Origin: Manduca sexta
Lineage: Eukaryota; Arthropoda; Insecta; Lepidoptera; Sphingidae
DNA: 64,000 bases
Direction: 5' to 3'
NCBI RefSeq assembly: GCF_014839805.1
Contig: NC_051137.1
Location: 9,599,170 to 9,663,169, forward strand
Shown piece by piece: positions 1 to 13,161 of the stretch; position 1 is the stretch's first letter, and every line of letters begins with the position of its first letter. The translations under genes and the position numbers were made by a program. Under the pieces are notes generated by a model that saw only the letters and a program-made list of their open reading frames with translations, did not search any database and had not been told where the DNA came from.

Positions 1-73
<73 letters not shown>
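1..73. repeat. (AT)n microsatellite
   Basis: An almost pure AT dinucleotide run opens the window. It lies in the DNA upstream of the first receptor exon seen here, most likely in an intron of that gene. Confidence 0.95.
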
Positions 74-77
<4 letters not shown>

Positions 78-1536
78 ATACTTTTATTAAAAAATATGAT
101 ATAGAAAACAATAACATCACTGCTCCCAGCCCCTGATGCCCGTGCGTAAATTAATCACAGATTTATCACGAAATAGCTTGTATAACTTTTTTTATAAATT
201 AGTTATTGTATTATATTAAGAAATTCGTTGTATGTAAGTTATAGTATATTTTCGTGAGCCTTAGTTTTCCACAATAATTTCAATGACGCTTCCATACGTT
301 TCTAAGTAAAATAACTTTCACAAATAGATACATCGAAAAAAATATATTTTATTTCACGTTTAAAAGAAAAATATCAAGAACACTAATTAAAGATAATTCT
401 CGTTTCAGTTGCAGTTATGTGTTCATAATGTTCTGTACTGTCAGTGTGTGACAAAGTTAAAATACCATGTCGCAAACCAAAACCAAAAAATACTACACAC
501 TATACATATATACATAATTTTTTTTTGTCCCACTATCGTAATTTATTGTTGATTAACTTCCTTATTGTCGCATTGATTGCAGTTATATTAGGTTATCACT
601 GAAAATAACTCTCGAGATAGTGAGTGTATTGCATACTGCATATAAACGCCGACTTCCTAAAAGAAAAATAAAACAGATGTATTAACGGAACGTTTAATAT
701 AGTGATGTAAGAACCACTAGTAAGATATAAGTAGGTGTCGGCACTTCGTGTATTTCGTCGAACACTCACTCACCATCTATATCGAAATTGAAGTGATGGC
801 CGGATTTTTTATTAATTGCGCTTGAAAAGTAAACAGTTATAAGCAATCGTAAACACATACCTAATTCCTATTTCTGAAATGATTATACAACATACCTAAG
901 GTATTATTAATTGTAAACTACAATAAATATATATATATGTTTGCTAGATGTTATATACGATAGAATTATAAAATGTATCAAGATGACGCAACAATTATAA
1001 TATGATGTTGTCATCTTTTAATAAAATATAGACCAGTTCATGGAATCGCCGTTCAGCTTCATAATATTGCAACTGTCAATTGGCTAATAATATTGACCCA
1101 TACAACATTTTTTATTTGTGCTGTGAATATGGGAAAAGAACGGGTTTACATTAAAGACTTGAAATATATTTGTTTTAATTTTATTAACTATAACTCGTAC
1201 GCAAGTGTTAGTCATCTAGCTAGCATGTTGGAAGGGCACAGGGTGGATAGTGCTGCATGAAAAGGAGCATTAAATAATTATGGTACTTTTTCACACTGCC
1301 GCTACACCACCGTCTACCGCAAGAGGTGACTAGTTGTGCGTGGATTGTATGGTATATAATTTTCAAACAAATAAATGACGAAACGATAAACAACAAACCG
1401 TTGATTTGATGATAACCGAAACTACTGCCCATTATGAGTAAAACACCATCAGAAATTTAAGTTAACCACTGCGTAGCGTTGCACTTCGTTTATCACCTTG
1501 AGACAGTTATAAAATTATGTTTATTTTGTTATGTAG
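74..1536. other. AT-rich non-coding DNA, probably an intron of the receptor gene
   Basis: No convincing coding exon was found on either strand. The receptor exon that follows begins at transmembrane helix 1, so the exons for the extracellular domain must lie further upstream, outside the window. This stretch is then the 3' part of an intron. It ends in a good acceptor (TTTTGTTATGTAG) at 1536. Confidence 0.5.
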
Positions 1537-1720
1537 GTGATCAGCATCTCAAGCGTTTGTCTTGCGCTGACTTTGATAGTATACTGCGCTCTTCCGGAAC
1601 TGAGGAATCTCCACGGACGCACCCTTATTTGCCACGTCGGCATGATGCTCCTCGCGTTTTCATGCTTGGCGCGGGTGCAGTACGCTCACGTACCCAACAG
1701 AGTGACATGTACTTTACTTG
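1537..1720 (+). CDS. Methuselah-like receptor, exon with helices 1 and 2
   Basis: Reads VISISSVCLALTLIVYCALP (helix 1), then a short loop RNLHGRT, then LICHVGMMLLAFSCLARVQY (helix 2), and ends in the first extracellular loop with the conserved Cys in RVTCTLLG. The acceptor ATGTAG is at 1536 and the strong donor GTAAGG follows 1720. The exon ends in phase 1. I assume it begins in phase 0; the upstream exon is outside the window. The short intracellular loop with Leu-His-Gly is what I expect for methuselah-type receptors. Confidence 0.85.
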
Positions 1721-3435
1721 GTAAGGAACAAGTTGTTTTATTAGAATAATTTATTACCAGAATTTTCTAACCATTTGGACATATACAATGATTTCTCTAG
1801 CAATAATAAGCACTAGTTATCATATAGATAGATAATATTTTATTTTGTGAATATTTATGAAATACAGGACTCGATAAGGAGTTGATACCATTATTAATTA
1901 ACTTATTTGCTTATTAACTTTGGTATAACATTGTGCCAGATTATTTTTTTCATGGAAGATATTATCGCTAATTAATATTAGTTTAATACTTTATAAATAA
2001 TTTGTAACATAGAACAACGGCATAAGTGTGAGTTGGACTCGCGCACCGACGACCGACTCGCGCAATTACGTACAAACTTTAAAGATAGGTATATTAAAAA
2101 ACATCTAAAATGATTGCTCTAATTAAAAGACAAACTAGGTTACAGGACAAATTTAACTTTGTCATTCGATCCCTAGACACGCTTAGTGCACTAACTGCAA
2201 ATAATTAGTTTGTTATAGTAAATTCGCTTTTTATTGTTATTAAAGTAAATTAGTAATATTAAAATCAAGTGCCTGATCTAAGAGCTTACAATATCACAAT
2301 ATTAATAAAAAAATTGAAGATCTGAAACTGATGATTAATTGCATTTTATATGTAATCCTCTAGTTGCGTATAAGTGTTCCATAGAATTTATATACCATAT
2401 TCAATACTTATTCGCCAAGTATTTGATGAGTTTAGTGTCTTCAAAATGTGTGACGTGTCAAATGTGTTAACAGGCGATTTTTTTGGGCTACGATTATATG
2501 ACTGACCGCATGAAACAAAACCGCTAAACCGCCGACTCGCTCACGTCGTTTTCTGTGACATAGTACTTAGTACTAACGATTAAGCCATGCATTTCTTGTA
2601 GAACTAAATACATTACAGAGGTTAAATTGTGAGATAGTTTATTATGAGCGCATTTATGGGTTGCTAATAATAGAATACGTGCAATGTGCATAGCTAAAAT
2701 TGTAACATATATGAATACAATATTAAAAGAGCCGAACGTAATAGGTTGTGATAATGAAGTGATATTAATAATGAATTGTTGATCATGATCTATACTTTAA
2801 ACTAATGGTTTATTTAAATATCGTTATATTAGTTACAAAGAAGCCATTAAAGTGATATATAGAACATAAATATTTTGGATTGAAATCTTTTCAGTGATTA
2901 AAAAATATGCTAGAGTCGCTGTTGAAGTGTTTATTATTTTCGTATGTGCTATTTAAATTTGTACAAAATATGAGCGTCAGCTACCATCGAATCATACAGT
3001 TAGTCTCAAAATGGTACATCAAATAGGTTGACTATTCCGCACATCTAATAATCATCACAGGGACTAAAATGATAATTTCAGGTCATTTTGACTATTTTTA
3101 TCTCGTGTTGACTAGATTCTGTGTTCGTATAATTCATTACACTTAGAAAATACGTTGGAGTGTGTAGATTACATGTCATGTCATGTTTTACATTGATGTC
3201 ATTTTGTATTCTATTTCTTCAGGTCAGTAAAGGAAATAATATTAAAATTAAAACATTTAGGTAATTCTATGGAAGTACTTGTTCATTGGGTATATATTAT
3301 GAAATAACTAATGTGGCCACCGTATGGCTATTTAATGAGTTGCATTCAGCATAATAAAGAATAATGAAATAACTTTCTGTATTGTTGTACTTGGAATTTT
3401 ATTGTCATTTTGAAAGTATGAGTGATGTACTATGA

Positions 3436-3557
3436 CACGTACATACATACATACATAACATCACGCATTTTATCCCCGAAGGGGTATGCAGAGGCGCAAC
3501 TAGGGCACCCACTTTTCGCCAAGTATGTTCCGTCCTATGATGTGATAGGGGGCACTA
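3436..3557 (-). repeat. Truncated copy of the tRNA-derived SINE
   Basis: On + it reads (CATA)n, then CATCACGCATTTTATCCCCG, GGGGTATGCAGAGGCGCAAC and GATGTGATAGGGGGC. The same order is found in the 41.7-kb SINE (CTCACGCTTTTTATCTTCG, GTTGGCAGAGGCGCAAC, GATGTAATAGGGG). The tRNA-like promoter part is missing. It lies in the intron between receptor exons 1 and 2. Confidence 0.65.
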
Positions 3558-3987
3558 GGACACGTACTTTCAAAATATTTTCAATACATTCAATAAACAA
3601 TCATATATTTTGTATTACAAGATCCAATTTACTACCTTTATTAAATTATATTAACGGCTTTATTAAATAAAATCTCGCATTTATTATTCGACGTGTACGT
3701 AACATTAGCTAATTTTGATAATTAAATTCCTTAATTATTCATTGAAATGGAATGAGTCACGGATATTAACATAAATAATACTAGGATATCTATGATACAA
3801 TTCTCTTTTGCCTAAATATTACATTTGTTCTATTATAATCAACATTAGGCCCGTAATTGACAATTTATCTTTGTGTGTACTACTTGATTTACGAAGGCGA
3901 AAAGCCCAATTTATAGACAAAAGTTAATCTTTAGGAGTGTTTGTTTGACATGATCCATCACTTATATTACTTATATTGTTTGTGCAG

Positions 3988-4066
3988 GGTACGGCATTTA
4001 TTTCGGTTTCGTGGCGGCCTTTGCTTGGCTCAACGTCATGTGCTTCGACATATGGTGGACATTTGG
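3988..4066 (+). CDS. Methuselah-like receptor, exon with helix 3
   Basis: A 79-nt exon reading GYGIYFGFVAAFAWLNVMCF then DIWWTF, which is helix 3. The pattern aromatic-x-W-L-N-V-M-x-F-D-I-W is characteristic of helix 3 in methuselah-like receptors. The acceptor TTTGTGCAG is at 3987 and the donor GTGAGT follows 4066. It enters in phase 1 and leaves in phase 2, matching both neighbours. Confidence 0.85.
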
Positions 4067-7000
4067 GTGAGTTAGCTTTATAACCAACACAAAAATTACC
4101 GATGGTATTGTGCAAATGTGTAAACTTAGGAACACGGCTCAGGGTCCTGCAAAATATGAGCAATGCAATCATGGTTGGTTACGTCATTACATGCCACAGA
4201 GACAGACGGTTGCGGATTTTTTGATGTTTGAATATTTTTTTACTGATATTATTCTCAACGGGGATCCGTGATGACTTGGTAATATTACTTTTTAATAATG
4301 AAACTAGTTTTGTAATTTAAAAAATAAGTAATCTTCATCATTCCGTACGCATTTATGTTGCACAAAAGTATACTTTTGTATGAACTGTTTCTGTTCATAT
4401 CATAACGGCGGTATAAAACATAGCGCTCTTAAAAATAAACGTAGAGTAGGGAAATGGTGTTTATATCCTGTAGTCTGGCTCATCGGATCCTAAGTCACCA
4501 GTGCATTGTAACCATTTATCGCGAATGATCAATGAAACGTTTATTCCGTCTATATTGCCCTTTGCTTAGTTATTGACTATTTTCAGCTACTTGGCCTTAT
4601 TCCACAGGTATTACACTCCAAAAATGTTATAAGGTTATATTGCAGAGTGGCTTTCACTTATTTATTAAAAATATTATAGCATTGCCTGAAATATTCGTAT
4701 TATTAGGTTTATATTTCCAGGGAACTTAGGAGTGACCGTGGTCTATAAAGTTCCAGCATCAAGAAGTAATGCCTCTGGTTGTCACAATAATAAATTGTAC
4801 TTAAGTGACATGTAAACATAGTATTTTATGGCTGTGTGTGTTGTCAATGTTTTCCAAGCGAAGACTTACCGCAGCACGTAACAGCGTTATTCCAATAAAA
4901 ATTTTATGAATATATGCAAAAGTTTACCATCATTATGTTTGAGTTGATATGGATAAAATGTAATAAACTATATTCTGACTGGAGGTTTAATTTCTAAATA
5001 AAAAAATAAAATGTTAAAATTATTGCAATAATTAGTTTTTAATTGTAATTAACAATCGCATAAATCCACTCCGCGCAATTAGTTCCACACGCTTCGTTTG
5101 AGCCTTATGGCAGAAGAAACAGTAAAGTGGAACAGACTTCTGCTCAACAGTTTAATGATACGTTATAACATTTGCATAAATATTCTTCCGTATTTTGTTT
5201 TAAGAAAACATTGTAGATTTCATTGAAACATAATGTTTACGTAAAATGTAGTTGATATTTTTCTTAGTATCACCGTGTTAGTTCTAAAAACTATGAGAAA
5301 TATTTTTTCGACTTTACTTGTAAAAATCAATCACTGTTCCCACGCATGGCGGACTTTAGAGATTTGGTTGCGGGCGGCGCGGTGGCGCGCGGCGGCCCCG
5401 GAGCTGGAAGTACAGCGTTGTTATGACTAACCATGCCCTGGTAACTTCGAACTAATTATTTTTTTTAGAATAAGCGCCATCTCTCCCCTACACATGGCAC
5501 TAATTTCTTAATATCTTTTCTCAGTGTGACTAGTTCATTATATGTTAGTTTTAGTACGTATAAATTTTGATAATTCTGGTATTTTTTTTATTTAAGCTAG
5601 AACTAAACAAGCAGTTATGCTTTAAAAATAAATTTTATTACTTCCTATAAAAGTTATCTACAATACTTATAATTTTAAAATAAATTTGGACGAATAGCAA
5701 TATTTTTAGTATTTTATAGTAGTTTACTGCTAACAAACAATAGCAACTTCTAGTAAACGTCATAAGATATTTTTCTGTCGGTAAATTTGTGTACTCGTGC
5801 GCATTTTCTTGTGATTTTTGTTTTTTGTTGTATATTTACGTTGAATTGAGCTTCAGTTCTTCCGTATTTAAGAAATACCTATTGACTGTGTTTGTGTAAG
5901 TGTTAGTGACATACATTAGATAGGCCCTCTATAAGAAATTTGAACTATTTATATCAGTGTAGTGTTGTTTGTAAAACATTTTACATAATGTCCCGGAACA
6001 TCAGACAATGTATTAATAAATGTGTAAAAGAAATAAATTAGTTTAAAATATACTATTGTATTATTTATCTTTGAATTGGGTCAAACCATTACATTTCGAC
6101 CCATACGTAGAACAAAGTTTATCTGCAAAACACTGATTCTGACACTTAATAAAATAAATTCCTAATTTGTTATTTACATAACAGCATATTATATTCCAAA
6201 AATTGTTACTAAGAACCAGTGTTTTACAATTACGACTTTTTCTACCGATGGGTCGACATATAATTAAATATATTATTTTGAAAGTTAGAAACCTATATAT
6301 GCATATACATGCATAGGTATATTTATTTTATTTCCCTGTATGGCGTCCAGATGTCGCTCAACGTTATGAAATTTCAAACTGAGAGTTGCCAGTCTATTTC
6401 CAGTATTATATATTAGTCTATGTGACTAACGATACTTTTGCGTAAACACATAACAATTGTTTCCGCCGTCTCATTGTTTCCAACGTCTTCACTTACTCAT
6501 ATTTTGAATATTGTATAGGTCAGATCGTCTTGGCTTAAGCTGGTTCTTTGTCGCATGTGGTTAAATATTTACATCTTCATAGTATTGAAATGTTTACATA
6601 TTGCCATATTGGTACTCTGATATTTGCACATTGAGCAAAGCATCCGTCGGATTTGTTAGTACAAGCTAAGAAGATAAATATTACACATTGGTTATGTATT
6701 TCACAATGATCTAAGGATGGAATCGATCATATACACTGGTATACAGCATAGCGTTCTAATGATAATATGTTGCTAATAAACCAAATAATTTATGAAACAA
6801 AATATGTATATCTTTCATATGGTCTTATGTTGTAGTCTGTCCATGTGTCGTGGCTGTCAGTCTATACGTGCGAAGGTCACATTTCGTAGAAGCAACTGAA
6901 ATATAGGGTTCATATTAATATCGCATATTAAGGTTTATTTATAGCATAATTCAAATTAGTGGAGGCGATATAGTTTTATAATTCGCAGTGTAATTTTAAT

Positions 7001-9130
7001 TAATTATTATTTTATACATACATAAGTGTAGGTGTAATTTTACGATTTAACATTTCAAAACTCCTCATGGCAAGAGTTCTATTGAAACACGAAGACTTAA
7101 CAATAGTCATTAAATATGATTATTAATGTTGTACATTGATCAATTTAAAATTGTACATTAAATGGTCAAGGGTTGTCATGTCACCCTCGCGTATTTCCCG
7201 GTGATATATCAAGTGACCCCGAAATGTGGGGTTGAATATCTAATAACAAACTTATTTCTGCGGTAAATTTGCTCACAAATATATTATCTTGTCAAACATG
7301 CTTGTTGCTCTAAATATCGGCCAAATAAATTACTGTACGTAATGAATCACTCCATAGTGTTAGTTTTTTTGATACCCTGTCTGGATGATGGCCTTGGTGG
7401 CCAAATTGTTACGACATTGGTAATTGAGTTCATGTTATTTTATTTGACGTAATTTAATTAGGAGGCAATGGAAGACGTAACTTAGTGGTGCTTCGTTAGG
7501 TAGGTCAAAAACGGCCATTGCAATTAGATAGAAGGTAATCACAACAGACAGCATAGAAAATTCACTTTACGCGTCACTGGCGATACAGGCGTGGTTCTAA
7601 TTAAACTACGTCATCAGTAGAGCGCACCTCGGAAAATCCATGCAAAATATTGAATAGTTCAACAAAAACCAAAGGCTAAATATATACACACTATGATTTG
7701 AAGGTCACGTTTACATTAATTTAGCTATCGCTAGTCTGGCAACGTTGATTGCATTTTTGGTAAGCGATTGTAGAAATAGATTCGTTAATTTATTTTTTTA
7801 ATTATAATATATTTAAGAACAAAAATTCATGAATAATAATTTTAATTGAAATCAAAGCTCTTTGGCGGGCATATTATCTTATAAACAAACATTGTTCATG
7901 CGCTAACAATATCTACTGAGGCACGAATGTTCGTGGCATCAGGGCACCGTTTATAAATTAAACGTTTGGTAAATGTTAACATGCGTGCTGTTTGTTTATA
8001 ATTTCATAATTTAGTTGAAGCACCTATACATGATTATACGATTAGTAGCCAACACTTGAGTACTATACTATCTTTTTGCATCGCTAGATCATCAATGGTT
8101 TTGTTATTATCGCTATATAGGTTACATTTATCAGATATTACAATACCGAGGTTTATCCTAACCATTAGCGGCTCAATCCCCGTGACCCGTAAAACAAATG
8201 TGAAGCGGAAAGCCAATAAAGATATCGCATACTACGGATATTAATGACAGCTTACGTCATTAGGTACCATTATGACTTCCATCTCGTACATCGATACCGT
8301 ACATACTACTTATTATGAAATAATTGATGAGCTTGATGACATTTTGCCCTACATCTTTTCTTGACTTAATGTCCAACATGCATCATAGCAGTGCGTTTGT
8401 GGAACGGCAGATTACCTCAATTTCAATAAAGTTAAAATATAACACAGGAAAATAAACTAGAAACATAACAAAAAAACTAAAATGGTATTTGTCAATAACG
8501 ATGCTGTCCAATTTCTTTAATATTCGACCTAAATAACTTAAAACTCAGTGGCTTTGATGATGACAAGTATATCATAATCAAAGTTCACAGATTTGAGGGC
8601 CACAGTAATGACTGATTTTGGAGGTTACATAAAAAGTACCAGTTATTTTATTGTAGTTTATAGAGTAGATAGATACCACATAGCCAATGACAGGATTTTT
8701 TGTTTACTAACATTATAACTCGAACAAGCAAATGAAGCATTAAGGATATCACGAGGATCTTTACTACCTATATCTACATCGTGGCTGCCTTAGAGGGGAC
8801 AAATCGGGCAAACGCGCGGGTCACGCGCGGTGTATTTGCGAACCTGTTTATAGCATCTTACCTACAAAACTTGTAAAATTGGAAGCTTCATTAATGACCT
8901 CGCGTCTTTTTGCTCCTCGCGGAGCCTCGCGTCGGTTTTTTATCTTTTGGCCGGAGCTTTATGTGGGTTAAGCCTGCCACTGTCTATACAGACAACTATA
9001 TTATAATTACATAATCCATATAAATTATATACAAATGTTTTATATTTCAGTTATAATAATGAAAATTATGTGATGAGAGGTGAATACATGAATTACACTT
9101 GCATATCTTAAAGCAATTAAATATTTGCAG
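4067..9130 (+). other. Long intron of the receptor gene
   Basis: About 5.1 kb of mostly AT-rich sequence between the helix 3 and helix 4 exons. No second gene was recognised. It contains one sharply GC-rich island (about 5,340-5,425) and smaller GC-rich patches near 8,800-8,960 that look like decayed dispersed repeats. Confidence 0.7.
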
Positions 9131-9315
9131 GAGTGTTCGTACAGTGCAGCCATTGCGTAAGGCGGGCACCGAAAGAAGACGATTTTTATGGTACTCGCTA
9201 TACGCATGGAGTTTTGCAATAATTCTAACCCTGATCACATTTTTATTTGACACGTATCCGGTATCCAAAATCTTGGATGCTAACATCGGAAGCGGCATGT
9301 GCTGGTTTGGGGCTT
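9131..9315 (+). CDS. Methuselah-like receptor, exon with helix 4
   Basis: Begins with a basic intracellular loop (SVRTVQPLRKAGTERRRF), followed by helix 4 (YAWSFAIILTLITFLFDTY) and the second extracellular loop with its conserved Cys (SGMCWFGA). The acceptor ATATTTGCAG is at 9130 and the donor GTGAGT follows 9315. Phase is 2 in, 1 out. A weaker in-frame alternative donor, GTATAC after 9319, also exists and is discussed under findings. Confidence 0.82.
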
Positions 9316-10297
9316 GTGAGTATACCTAAATAAAAAATCATTATTAATGTAACTATATTAAAACACTTAAATCCACGTGGACAACGGATAAACAATGGAT
9401 AAACAATCCACACAGACTATAACGTATTATCATATTCTAACGTTTGTAAAGCAACACTCGTGCGAATGGAATAAATGCTACCGAGTCCAGCCATTATACT
9501 TTCAAATCATTGCATCGTGACGATTTGTGTACTTTAGTATTTTTAAATTTCTATAAACATAAGTGGCAGAAAAATTCGATGGACTTGTCAGATTATGATA
9601 TTTTATTTCCTTTGATCATATTTAAATTGATTAGGAACTCGAATATATTATAAACATAACAACAAATTCCAAATAGTTGACGCCGTGAACCATTTTTATT
9701 TTAAGGCCGAGCAACGGAAAAATGACGTAACCACTTGCTAACATATTTGGATATTTAATGAATTAGGCCCTATTCCATTGTAATTAGATTCATCTAACAT
9801 TATTAATGAGTGAAATAAATTTTGCTCTTATACAAATGCTGTAATAATATGGCACACTTAGCTTAAAATAAGAATCAAAAAAAAAATTGTGACCGCGACG
9901 CGATGTGAGAAAGCTGTAAACAAAATAAATTGTAGTTACTGTTGACATACCATGCTGGTATCAAAATAAGCAGTCACCTGCGTTATTACACGCTTCAGAT
10001 ACTTGATTATTTATTCTGAGGACTATTTTCCGACTAGTGAATATAAACCCGATTTGCTATTTGACGGTTAGGTCCATTACATAAGCTAAGAACCGCTAAG
10101 CAAGGTTGACATTCAAATCATGTCCACAAGAATATTAGAAGATGTAATACCAAAACTTTAATTTATAAAAATAGAATTAATATTTTTTATCGTGTAGCAC
10201 TAGATTATTCATACATACTTCCATTAATAGGTTATAAACAGGATACCGCTCGTTGTGAATCATGGAAACGGTCATATGATCAGTTTTGTGCTTGTAG

Positions 10298-10490
10298 ATC
10301 AAAACACCAGGACGGACTGGCCGCATTATATATTCTTCGTGATACCAATGGGTTTGGTGACGTGTACTAACTTCGTGTTATGGATAATGACAGCACGACA
10401 CTGTGCTCGTGTGAAGTCGGAGGTTCATCGCCTGCAGGCCGGCTCGGTGGGTGACCGGGCCAAGCGACGGTTTCGTATTGATAGAGCCAA
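10298..10490 (+). CDS. Methuselah-like receptor, exon with helix 5 and third intracellular loop
   Basis: Reads QNTRTDWPHYIFFVIPMGLV and continues through helix 5 (TCTNFVLWIMTARHCARVK) into a long basic third intracellular loop (RLQAGSVGDRAKRRFRIDR). I chose the acceptor TTTTGTGCTTGTAG at 10297. It matches the phase left by the strong exon 3 donor and places helix 5 about a dozen residues after the CWF motif, the spacing I expect for the family. The donor GTAAGT follows 10490 and the exon leaves in phase 2. Confidence 0.75.
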
Positions 10491-11918
10491 GTAAGTTGAC
10501 TGTTTTTTTTTATTGTGACTGCATTTAACTACAAAAACCATTTTCCGCATTTACAATGTTAGGTTTAAATAAGAACTATCCATGTATATTTGTATTGGAA
10601 GTAGGTATATTAAGATTACTAAATGAGTCGTTTTCCATACTTCTAATTAGTGCATGTGAAGCATGCCTGAATGTTAATTATAAAAAAGTCGAGTGTGGAT
10701 TGAATAAAATTCAAAACAATTACAACATGCATTCATTGGATTTTTTTACACGTTCCTTGTAATTTCAACGAAATGTAACTTGAACACAAAGATATTTAAA
10801 AAGTACTTAATCATAAGTAAGTTTACACAATCTACAATATTATAACTGTACTAAGTAATTATATTTTCACTTTTTTTAGCGACTTCATTTTAAATTTTGA
10901 AATATAAATTAACATGTTTTTTTTCCTATTATATATGTATAAGTAAGTATCAATGTAATAAGAGGAAACTGCTTCCAAAATTATATTTACTATTAGTGTA
11001 TTTTTAAGTTGCTCCGTAACCTTTCGATTTTTTAATGTATTCTGATGATTTCCCATTATTTATTTTTTGTATGTATTTTTGAAGTTGTCGTAAAACTTCT
11101 TAGAAATCAATCGCATTCATAACCCAGACATATTTTTTGAAACATAACAATATGAAGAATAGATGTTTAGTTATTCATTTATCGTAGCTCATGTCTGAAG
11201 TATTTCTTGAGAATTTGCATTTTTGATCTGATTAAGGAAATCCCCGTGTCAAACGCCAGAATATTTTACAATAGCTTTCGAGGAAATGTTATTTGATATG
11301 ATGACTTTAGTAATTCCAATGAAGTGAGATAGGGGATTGTAAGACGATTTTGTTTACTTATACAATAGTGTTTAAGCAACCAATAAGATTAGTTTGTTAG
11401 TATTTTATTATAATTATTATAAAAATTCTGCATAACAGTTACATGTTAATAGCACTATAAAAGTATAACTACTAATTGACAAATTAGACAGCAAAACACA
11501 ATGATTTTGATAGCGCTTGGTAAATTGTTGTTTCAGATATGACGCAATAATAGTGTTTTAGGAATTTTCGTAGCGGGAAAGGTTGTTCACGCGTGCGAAG
11601 TCGCGAATAACACCTAGTTCTCCACAAAAAGAATTTCAAGTGTATGTGAAGTCAGTCAATCCAGTTGCGCATTGGGGCAGCAAGCTAGACTAATATATCC
11701 TCTCAGTAGTAGAGGAGGCCTGCTCCTAGTAATGGGATAGTACCTGTTATGGAGCTGCACTGGAATTTCAACTGGTTAATAAGGGATAAAATTTAAGTTA
11801 AAACGATATATTGCTACTCCTATATGTTGATTGTTATATTTCTCTTTTTAGCATAGTCTTATTCATATGTTTTTTATGATAAGTATTTCTAAATAAATTA
11901 AAATCAAAATGTTTTCAG

Positions 11919-12109
11919 ATACGTACTAACCGGCAAACTGTGGGTGGTGATGGGAGCAGGATGGATTTCTGAGTTGTTGTCGACGTTAACTTCTGAACCG
12001 CAATGGCTGTGGATGTGCATCGATCTCCTGAATGAACTTCAAGGCGTTTTCATATTCCTCATACTAGTTTTCAAGCCCAAACTCTACTACCTTATAAGAA
12101 AAAGGCTGG
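11919..12109 (+). CDS. Methuselah-like receptor, exon with helices 6 and 7
   Basis: Reads KYVLTGKLWVVMGAGWISEL (helix 6), a short extracellular link (STLTSEPQW), then LWMCIDLLNELQGVFIFLIL (helix 7) and the juxtamembrane VFKPKLYYLIRKRLG. The G-x-W-x-x-E motif in helix 6 and the N-x-L-Q-G-x-x-I-F motif in helix 7 are signatures of methuselah-like and other family B receptors. The acceptor ATGTTTTCAG is at 11918 and the donor GTAAGA follows 12109. Confidence 0.88.
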
Positions 12110-12927
12110 GTAAGAATCTGTTTATTAAAAAAAAACTTCAATTACTGGCTAGTGAAATACCTATATTATATGTATAGTGATAAATTGTAAAAATCTGATT
12201 CATACTTTGTATTATTATCTGTCTATGAATTTGATAGTGTAATGTTCCGACACTCATAAATAGATAAGGTACTTCTCTACCTAAAAGTTTTGCCGTTATT
12301 TCTAATGGTAATGTTCTGGCCAAATGTTGTATTGCACGTTAATATTAGTCATATTTTATGGCTTATCTTTACACAACACAATCAGAAGATTGTGAGAAAA
12401 ATGACTAATAGTTGATGTATTGATGATAATAGTTAATTTTATCTGGAATATTGGTGTTCATTTATATTGTTTGTTTTTGCTGTGCCTACATGCAAATGTG
12501 AGAATACATTTTATTTTTTCAGGTTGTTCAAGGATTCCAATTGACACAAGTATAAATGAATAATTATTGTCTTTTCTATTTGTATTCTTGTTGTACCACA
12601 TACTTTGTTATTAACTTATAACGCTACTTTTGACGTGGCCATTTCCAGGATTTCGGATACTATAAAACTCGTTAACCGGCAATCCCCGCTTAATTAACAT
12701 TTTAACAGATCTCAAAGCATAACAAATCAGTCAGTGTTGTATAAATGTTTTACCCGTCATTAAACTGCCTGTTTCTTATTATTTCACACTCGAATGCACA
12801 ATGACTGGTCGTTTTATCCGTCCATTATAGTTATAAGTAATGTATTTGTTGTACCAACTTGGCTTATCAGTTATCACTTTTCATCGGATGTATAACACCA
12901 ACAACTAATGATGTACTAATAACGCAG

Positions 12928-13067
12928 GGCTGGAGAAACCGGACGCGCAGAAGAATGGGCCGTCGTCGTCGGGTCGCACATCTTCTACTTTCCTGTCGAG
13001 GACTATCAGCTCTGACGAACGTACCAACATGAGAATTTCCCAACTTAACAATGCTAAACAAGCCTAA
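12928..13067 (+). CDS. Methuselah-like receptor, last coding exon (cytoplasmic tail)
   Basis: Encodes a 46-residue polar tail ending in LNNAKQA and stop TAA at 13065-13067. It is rich in Ser/Thr (PSSSGRTSSTFLSRTISSDE), so it offers several candidate phosphorylation sites for kinase or arrestin control; that is inference from composition. The acceptor AATAACGCAG is at 12927. The phase agrees with the helix 7 exon. Confidence 0.8.
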
Positions 13068-13161
13068 TTATCATATAGCAAAAGTGAAATCAAATGTTTG
13101 TCAGGTATTTTTAATAATTTATTAACATGGGATTTGAACGCAAATGCCTTAGACCATCTAC

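Larger units (their letters stand above)
1537..13067 (+). other. Gene span: methuselah-like G-protein coupled receptor, 5' end missing
   Basis: Six exons (1537-1720, 3988-4066, 9131-9315, 10298-10490, 11919-12109, 12928-13067) join in phase to 972 nt, encoding 323 residues and a stop. The product is the seven-helix bundle and cytoplasmic tail of a secretin-class (family B) receptor of the insect methuselah group. Seven hydrophobic helices are visible, with the expected pair of extracellular cysteines: one after helix 2 (RVTCTLLG) and one before helix 5 (GMCWFGA). Methuselah-family receptors sit in the plasma membrane and have a large N-terminal ectodomain, which is absent here because it lies upstream. 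The methuselah subtype (Mth, Mthl1, Mthl5 and so on) cannot be told from this part alone. Some introns are long: 5.1 kb between exons 2 and 3 and 2.3 kb between exons 1 and 2. Confidence 0.85.

Noticed and set aside
1479..1724. Second + frame over the helix 1-2 exon
   Set aside because: Shadow frame without hydrophobic helices; the other frame gives clear receptor helices.
10242..10297. Upstream extension of the helix 5 exon
   Set aside because: It is open and can be joined in phase, but needs a weaker donor and lengthens the loop beyond the usual spacing. Kept only as a possible alternative splice form.
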